Below, piece by piece: positions 57,878 to 64,000 of a stretch of 64,000 nucleotides of DNA. Both the position numbers and the translations under genes were made by a program. The stretch comes from Athripsodes cinereus. Taxonomy: Eukaryota; Arthropoda; Insecta; Trichoptera; Leptoceridae. Numbering within the stretch: the stretch's first letter is position 1; the number at the start of each line of letters is the position of its first letter. Location: NCBI GenBank assembly GCA_947579605.1, contig OX388322.1, forward strand, positions 10,478,001 to 10,542,000, read 5' to 3'. The notes beneath the pieces were generated by a model. That model saw nothing but the letters and a program-made list of their open reading frames with translations. It did no database searches and was not told the DNA's origin.

Positions 57878-58990
57878 ATTTTACCCATTTAGGATATTCC
57901 CTTTTCTCATGTCACAAAAAGCTTGTGATTTACTGTGATGGTTCCATTGCTAAATATGACCATTTTTCCGTGTTCCTTCAAATAACCTGTCTCCCTTTTC
58001 TAGATGTGACTCATAGAATAAATTATTCATATTCCACCGTTAATTACCCACTTAAATATTCAATATAAAGATTTTCGCTTTCATCACTTCTAGAATTAAC
58101 CAGAAACACACGTGTTCTATGGTAATTAGACTTTATGCGTGGGAATCAATTAACTCATTCATTAAACTATTAGCATATCAATTGTGTCCTTTTTATATCT
58201 GTTACCTCTTTTGTTACTTTCAAAATACTTGATAATTGTACACTTATAAATATCATATCTTTTTTTTATTATTGTATTTTAAATAAAGAGCAATTAGCTG
58301 TAGTGTGCGATTATATAAAAAAATAAGTATATATGTACCTATTTTCTTACTGTTTTTCGTACTCTGAAACATTTTTATAATTGGATATATAGGAAGATAA
58401 GATTTTATAGCAGCTGAAATGACATGATATAAAATCTATAAAAGTTTGGAATATAGAAGAGGACTAACAGTCCTTATATCTCTGCTCAGTACCAAACTTA
58501 AATTCAGCGGTGACACAACATGTCACACATTCATATCACACAAAATCAATTATAATATGTTCATCACATGTAATAAATCCGAAAACTATTCAATTTGCAT
58601 GAGATTATCATAATGTTATAGATAAGTTACTTTTGTAAAAAAAATATGCATTTATAACGATCAGCATAATACACTCTTTGACGGGTGCCTTAACATAGAT
58701 AAAAGACGAAGAAAAAATCAACAGGTACCTAACAAGATCCAATAATTTTCCTTTGTAAAATTTCCTACAGGTAACATGATCCAAAAGCCCTCCTTTGTAA
58801 AATTTCCTAACTTTCTGAAATAAGATTCCAAAGCGAAGAATATAACATATTAACTATTTATATTTGAGGTAATTATTTACCTAGTTAATATTTATTTTAT
58901 TCCCTATCTATACCCTTTTCTTGCATATTATAATAATATGACCATTGTGATGCCTACTAATATAGAAATAAATACATATATGTAAATACA
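57878..58990. other. AT-rich stretch, nothing recognised
   Basis: A small direct repeat (cctttgtaaaatttcctaa/ca) occurs near 58751 and 58793. No gene. Confidence 0.4.
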
Positions 58991-58997
58991 TCATAAT

Positions 58998-59500
58998 AGA
59001 CCCGATTTAGTATTACATGATAAACGTAATAAAATAACGTACCTAATAGACATCGCTGTTCCAAATACACATAATATACAAACAACCGTCGCAGAAAAAA
59101 TACTTAAATATACAGAATTAGCAGGAGAAATAAAAAATATTTGGCATTCTAGGTCCGTTTACCTTTAGTCATGTCAGCTACAGGAGTAACTCCGAAATCT
59201 TTAATAAATAATTTACAAAAATTAGATTTACCGGTTAATTTGTTCATTAAAATTCAAAAATCTATTATAATAAACACTTGTAATATTGTAAAAAAGTTTT
59301 TGAACACAGATATTTCAGGCACAATGCTGGTATTTTGAACCCGTGTTCTGAGCCTAATCCTTTGATATCCTGTATATCTGGATAGGTGAATTTTTCCCGG
59401 CATTAGACTGTTAAGTTTTTGTGTGACGATGACTGATCATTATGGAGACTTATCTGGTTGTATAATGCTGAGAAGTGTGGATGGCAATTCTGCCGCCGCG
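58998..59500 (+). mobile_element. LINE reverse transcriptase C-terminus, frameshifted, plus 3' UTR
   Basis: 58998-59169 reads RPDLVLHDKRNKITYLIDIA then VPNTHNIQTTVAEKILKYTE and LAGEIKNIW, ending at a TAG. A shift of frame then gives VMSATGVTPKSLINNLQKLD, LPVNLFIKIQKSIIINTCNI, VKKFLN up to TGA at 59336-59338. RPD......K....IDIA.P......EK..KY..L..EI...W and the following P......G..P..L...L...L are characteristic of the end of a LINE polyprotein. One frameshift near 59160 breaks it. 59339-59500 is probably its 3' UTR. Confidence 0.8.
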
Positions 59501-60570
59501 TAAAAAAAAATCTTAAGTTCCTTACATTGATATATTTTATTATTATAATATAGGTACAGGTGTCTGACTTCACCACATATCTCTGATTTATGCTACAGCT
59601 ATCCTTATAGACATTTCATTAAATATAATATAACTTTCGCAGATCGAATCTACGTTGCACTTACCAATAGGTAGATTGGCTAAAGCAATATTCATAAAAA
59701 TGTCATACGTTATTACTTGGAATGCAGCGGCTCTCAATATAAATAAATTATACTATGCTTCGAGTGCATTTAGAGATATGTTCAATCATGAATTAACGAA
59801 TATATGAACACTTTTGCTGGATATGATTTACTTGATCTTTCCTAATAAATTGTATTAAAAGTTTTAAATAACGGTAATAATCAACTTGCAACTAAATCGT
59901 TTTAATTATTTCGTAAACGTTGAATTTTTTAATCAAAATTTCATAGCATATAGAGATTGTCAGTAATCTCACGTTTGATGACGAAAAATAGTTCTACATA
60001 TAGCAACAATTTCCTCAAGTGAAGTAGAAATTTCTTTTTCTATGGATGGGGCCGCTAAATATCATATTATTTTTATTATTGAATAAATAAAAATAAAAAA
60101 TAAAATATACATAAATATTTTTTTTTATATTTTCTATGAATTCCGTTATTTTTTTGTGAATCCTCCATATTGAATGAATGAAACACTTTTTATTTTTTGT
60201 TGACAATATTGTTCATTACTGATACATTATCCACAGTAAGAGACGAAACAATATTTATTGTCTACAAAAAATAACAAGTGTGCATTAATTTTTTTTATAA
60301 TTTGAGAGTCACTGACTTGTTAGAACACTTGAATATTATAACATAGTGTGATGCTAAATAATCATTAATGTATTAAGAATAATTTTCCTATGGAAGATGG
60401 ATAATATTAAGATCGTAAAATAACTGGTCGATATTTATGTTGGCCGGTATCTCAACATTTACATAAATATAACGTATATAGGTACAAATTTAATGTTCAC
60501 ATCTGACTAGTATTATACATGTATAATTAAACCCTCGTCCAGAGAATGGCGTATTTAGCATGCATACATT
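59501..60570. other. AT-rich stretch, nothing recognised
   Basis: No gene or element supported. Confidence 0.35.
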
Positions 60571-60620
60571 CATACCATCACAGTACTTCCTACAAGTTGG
60601 ACATCTATCCAACCATTTAT
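60571..60620 (-). repeat. Short F1 repeat fragment
   Basis: ataccatcacagtacttcct then acaagttggacat resembles the terminal 40 bases of F1 only. Confidence 0.4.
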
Positions 60621-61540
60621 GTAATGTAACTTGATACAGATTTTATTATTTTTGAAATTTTATGAAACTGATTTTTTTTTTCGTGCAAACAGATCCGGTG
60701 AACAATCCCTTTTCATTCATAATAACTTTGAACCAAATGTATAAATACACCAATTTTACCAATTGCGTGGTAAACATACATTAATTTCTGAATACACTTC
60801 ATCTTTTATTACCCGTGTTCGATTGGTTTGTACTTTGTCCACAAAAGTCAACTCTACGTCATTGTATACCTGCTTACTTCAATAAAATATTAATAAATCA
60901 AAGAGATAACTATGTATTTTGAATTGTTTATTCTTTCTGTGCTCAAGGAAAAGAATATGTTTAAAATACATTTATAGTATAATTATATTATTTTATACAA
61001 TGTGTTGTTAGTGTATTTATTTATATTGCGTATTCTATAGACATGTTTGATAAGGAGATCGCAAACAAATTACCCTACGTTTGTTTAATTAATTAAACTA
61101 GTTCTTATCCTCATTGAATCAATTGTAATGAATCAATAGTAGCTGATAGTCCTACTGTACTTGTACTGCTTATTACAGGAACGGAACGGAACTGAGATAG
61201 TGTTTTACAAGTAGGTACCTACGTTAATTATAGGGATACAATAAACAACATAATATATATATACAATTTACACATAAAATATATACAATACATTGTATTG
61301 TATTACATATTTAGCTTTGGAGCATTCTGATTAAAAAAATGTTTCGTATATGTAACATAATTATTTTTCCTTTCTTTCAGCCATTTCATTGGTTCACTCA
61401 TCACAAACATCGTTTTTCCCTGAAACTTTTCCATTACTCCTAATTTAATGAACTTCATTCCTGTTTTCATTTTATTTATGATCTGACTACCATTCCTGAA
61501 GTGTCCAATACCTTTGTACCTATTCTTTATTTCAATGAAA
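60621..61540. other. AT-rich stretch, nothing recognised
   Basis: No gene or element supported. Confidence 0.35.
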
Positions 61541-61543
61541 GAA

Positions 61544-61970
61544 ATTATTAATTCATTAGTTCTTTTCTTATATCAAGGCATGCACGCTCGATGTCAAAGA
61601 AAACATGCAAGACATTATTAATTCATTAGTTCTTTTCTTATATCAAGGCATGCACGCTCGATGTCAAAGAAAACATGCAAGACATTATTAATTCATTAGT
61701 TCTTTTCTTATATCAAGGCATGCACGCTCGATGTCAAAGAAAACATGCAAGACATTATTAATTCATTAGTTCTTTTCTTATATCAAGGCATGCACGCTCG
61801 ATGTCAAAGAAAACATGCAAGACATTATTAATTCATTAGTTCTTTTCTTATATCAAGGCATGCACGCTCGATGTCAAAGAAAACATGCAAGACATTATTG
61901 ATTCATTAGTTCTTTTCTTATATCAAGGCATGCACGCTCGATGTCAAAGAAAACATGCAAGGCATTATTT
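61544..61970. repeat. Six-copy tandem array, 70-bp unit
   Basis: tcttttcttatatcaaggca recurs at 61561, 61631, 61701, 61771, 61841 and 61911, an exact 70-bp period. Each unit includes tgcacgctcgatgtcaaaga and aaacatgcaagacattatt. Copies are identical except single changes near the last unit (attattg, caaggcatt). Each unit contains gcatg...catgc half-sites about 30 bp apart. Non-coding. Confidence 0.95.
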
Positions 61971-62790
61971 AAAATCCCAAATAGTTTGCTGACAATTAAC
62001 ACCAACGAGTGTTTGTTTTAATTGCATGCAGAAGCTTTATATCTTTATATTCAATGCTTCGAAACTTCCAATGATATACTCTTGTGTTTTTCAGATGCCT
62101 TTCTTATTTAGTGTTAATTTTCCATCTCTTTTTTTAAGTCTACCGGTACATTTATAAGGACTATTAAGTTATGCCAAATTCTTACATAGTTACATTTTGT
62201 ATCTTGAACAACGTGGTCAACAATATTGTTCGATGTTTAGTATTCCGACAAAACGAAGTCATTTACCGTCTTGAAGGACATTCGATTCGTTGTAATACAA
62301 ATTACAAGTATAACTTTTACCGACTTCCAATTATATATAATATATTTTAAAACTATGAACGGTCGTAGAAAGTAAAGTTCTGACCTCGACGTTACATATT
62401 ATTGTCCAAACACTTGATTGTTTTGACTTGTTATTATTGTATCGCCGGGGTATACATTATAAAATAGTTCATAGTCATCAATTTATTGTTGGACTATTGC
62501 TTAGAATAAATTAAATATTTTTAGACAACTAAATATAAATTAACTCCGGATTTCTCGCATAACAAACATTGGTTTCATTTAAATTTAAATTTATCATTTA
62601 TATTTCATTTAAAAAAAAGTTTCAATAAATTAAATCAATCTATCGGTATTGCTGTGACACTAATAAAGTACTTTAATACAACTATGTATTAGGATCAAAT
62701 TCTTTTTTAATTCGACCATGCAAAAGAAAAGAAAATATCGAAAATGTTTTTTTAGCAAATTATTATTTATCGTGTCGAAATCCAGAAAAA
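61971..62790. other. AT-rich stretch, nothing recognised
   Basis: No gene or element supported. Confidence 0.35.
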
Positions 62791-62908
62791 AACAATCAAA
62801 CTGATCTCCAATAGGTACCTACTGTGCAAAACGCATAGCACGCGGAGATGTGTCAAAAATATCCTCCATAGTGCATGTGACAGGGCATCATGGACACTCC
62901 AACAAGTT
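62791..62908 (-). repeat. Dispersed repeat F2, copy 2 (inverted relative to 56662)
   Basis: aatcaaactgatctccaata, acgcggagatgtgtcaaaaa, tatcctccatagtgcatgtg, acagggcatcatggacactc and caacaagttg are the reverse complement of copy 1 with scattered differences and one short indel (ggaggatat against gggtat). Confidence 0.8.
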
Positions 62909-63126
62909 GAGCAAATTAAGCAAATTGAAGTGTATGTATGTTAGATCAAAATAACGCTTATGGAATAGTCAGCGTTTTAACATGTATACCTAAAATCATA
63001 TATTTGGTACTGCAGATAAAAGTCTTTGAACACAAAGACAAATGAAAATAAATTAGAGTTTTTATTTGCCGAAAACTTCCATTTTTGTTTACTCCATCTC
63101 ACGTCGTTTATTTATTTTAATTTCAG

Positions 63127-63214
63127 GTGTGAAGTGCAGTAAAAACAGGGAAAACACTTAAGTGATAATTAAATCGGTGTTTTGTGGAAACTTTTTGAAG
63201 ACAAAAAGCTCCAG
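63127..63214 (+). other. Exon-like block, possible 5' UTR exon
   Basis: A pyrimidine-rich acceptor (tttattttaatttcag, ending 63126) and a strong donor (ccag|gtaaga at 63215) enclose 88 bp with no ATG and several stops in all frames. That is the look of a non-coding first or second exon of a gene continuing beyond the window. It could equally be chance; no transcript evidence is available. No coding partner was found downstream to 64000. Confidence 0.45.
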
Positions 63215-63297
63215 GTAAGAAACAATTAAAATTCTTAAATTTAATACCTCTTAATAAGGTGTTGGGAGTCATCACTTGTGAGTACAATCATATATTG

Positions 63298-63440
63298 ATA
63301 ATAATAATAATAATAATAACAGTTTATTAAACACAATATCATTTTACAATAATCGAACAATAACACAATACATTTATTTTCCTAATACAATTACTCCCCA
63401 AAATTGAGCGTAGCTCGTGCTTTGGGGAGACTTAACTTGT
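63298..63440 (-). mobile_element. LINE 3' end with (AAT)n tail and stem-loop
   Basis: An (ataata)n tract at 63298-63320 leads to cagtttattaaacac and actccccaaaattgagcgta then gctcgtgctttggggagact. CTCCCCAAA and TTTGGGGAG pair as a stem around an 18-20 base loop. A tandem tail next to a terminal stem-loop is the usual form of LINE 3' ends; the element is 5'-truncated and non-coding. Confidence 0.55.
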
Positions 63441-64000
63441 TTTAATAATTGAAAAAGTTGAAGTGGATTTGATAAAAGAGATGTGGATTTAAGATCTCTT
63501 AATCATGTATATATTTTTATCGACTTTTTGAGTACATATAATATGTTGAATGAAATATCGTGAAATATCACAAACTATGAATGTATCAAATAAATGTTCC
63601 GGGTTCTTGATCTTGGTTATTTCGGGTGGGATATAACTCTAATAATTAAAAAAAGTTATCTTACTTTTTAGAAATTCACTCCTGTTTCCCTTCAACCAGG
63701 TTATGTTACATAAGTAGTCCCCTCTGTCAAACTAAAAAAAGTAAGGTATTTATAATTATCGGCATACCCTTCGCTAAATTGGAGGTGTTAAAAACCTTAA
63801 ACATGATATTAAAAGAAAACCTGGTATTATTTGCAGAATGTTCGAAAAAAGTTCTTTCGATCCGCTATTAATTCAAGTTAATGAAGAACAAAACCTAATG
63901 TTAATACGTTATTGTTATATTACGAACGATTGTCGATAAATCTATGAACGTTGGTAATTTAAAAGTAATTTTCTCTAACAGAGTAGAATGTATAATAATA
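63441..64000. other. AT-rich end of window, nothing recognised
   Basis: No exon or element supported. Confidence 0.35.

Noticed and set aside
61544..61970. CRISPR-like array
   Set aside because: The whole 70-bp unit is repeated with no variable spacer, and the DNA is from an animal genome.

Overview
The window is AT-rich animal DNA that looks like an insect genome, most probably Lepidoptera. The only host gene I can support has spliced exons with clean GT-AG borders. The rest is dense with decayed non-LTR retrotransposon (LINE) tails, tRNA-derived SINEs, small inverted-repeat DNA elements and tandem arrays of the kind common in moth and butterfly genomes. The species call is inference; no bacterial-type gene organisation is present.

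Host gene. Thirteen exons between 34454 and 43086 on the + strand join in frame into 825 residues of a rhophilin, the Rho-GTP-binding scaffold protein. They cover a BRO1 domain, an unusually long Asn/Lys/Ser-rich linker, a PDZ domain and a Ser-rich tail ending at a TGA. The N-terminal Rho-binding (HR1) exons were not found in the 34 kb upstream, so the 5' end lies in undetected small exons or outside the window. An ATG-free, exon-like 88-bp block at 63127-63214 may be a 5' UTR exon of another gene downstream.

Layout. 1-34 kb: intergenic or intronic DNA with a DNA element that carries a LINE insertion (2267-3361), segmental and tandem duplications (3.9-5.6 kb), LINE fragments (7.8, 10.3, 15.0, 17.8, 23.3, 23.7, 29.7 and 30.3 kb), two MITEs (22.2 and 24.5 kb), and a Penelope-like element remnant in an inverted-repeat frame with hammerhead-ribozyme-like motifs (27.1-27.7 kb). 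34-43 kb: rhophilin, with a hAT-type MITE, SINEs and LINE pieces in its introns. 43-64 kb: gene-poor DNA with a six-copy 190-bp array (47.9-49.0 kb), a six-copy 70-bp array (61.5-62.0 kb), a 982-bp TA-flanked DNA transposon remnant (52.6-53.6 kb), a LINE reverse transcriptase tail (59.0 kb) and more repeat copies.

I see no clear undescribed system. The most interesting items are the Penelope-like inverted structure, the rhophilin linker, a tail-sharing relationship between an unclassified dispersed repeat and a LINE family, and the two homogeneous arrays. All work was by eye; identities are estimates and no database was searched.
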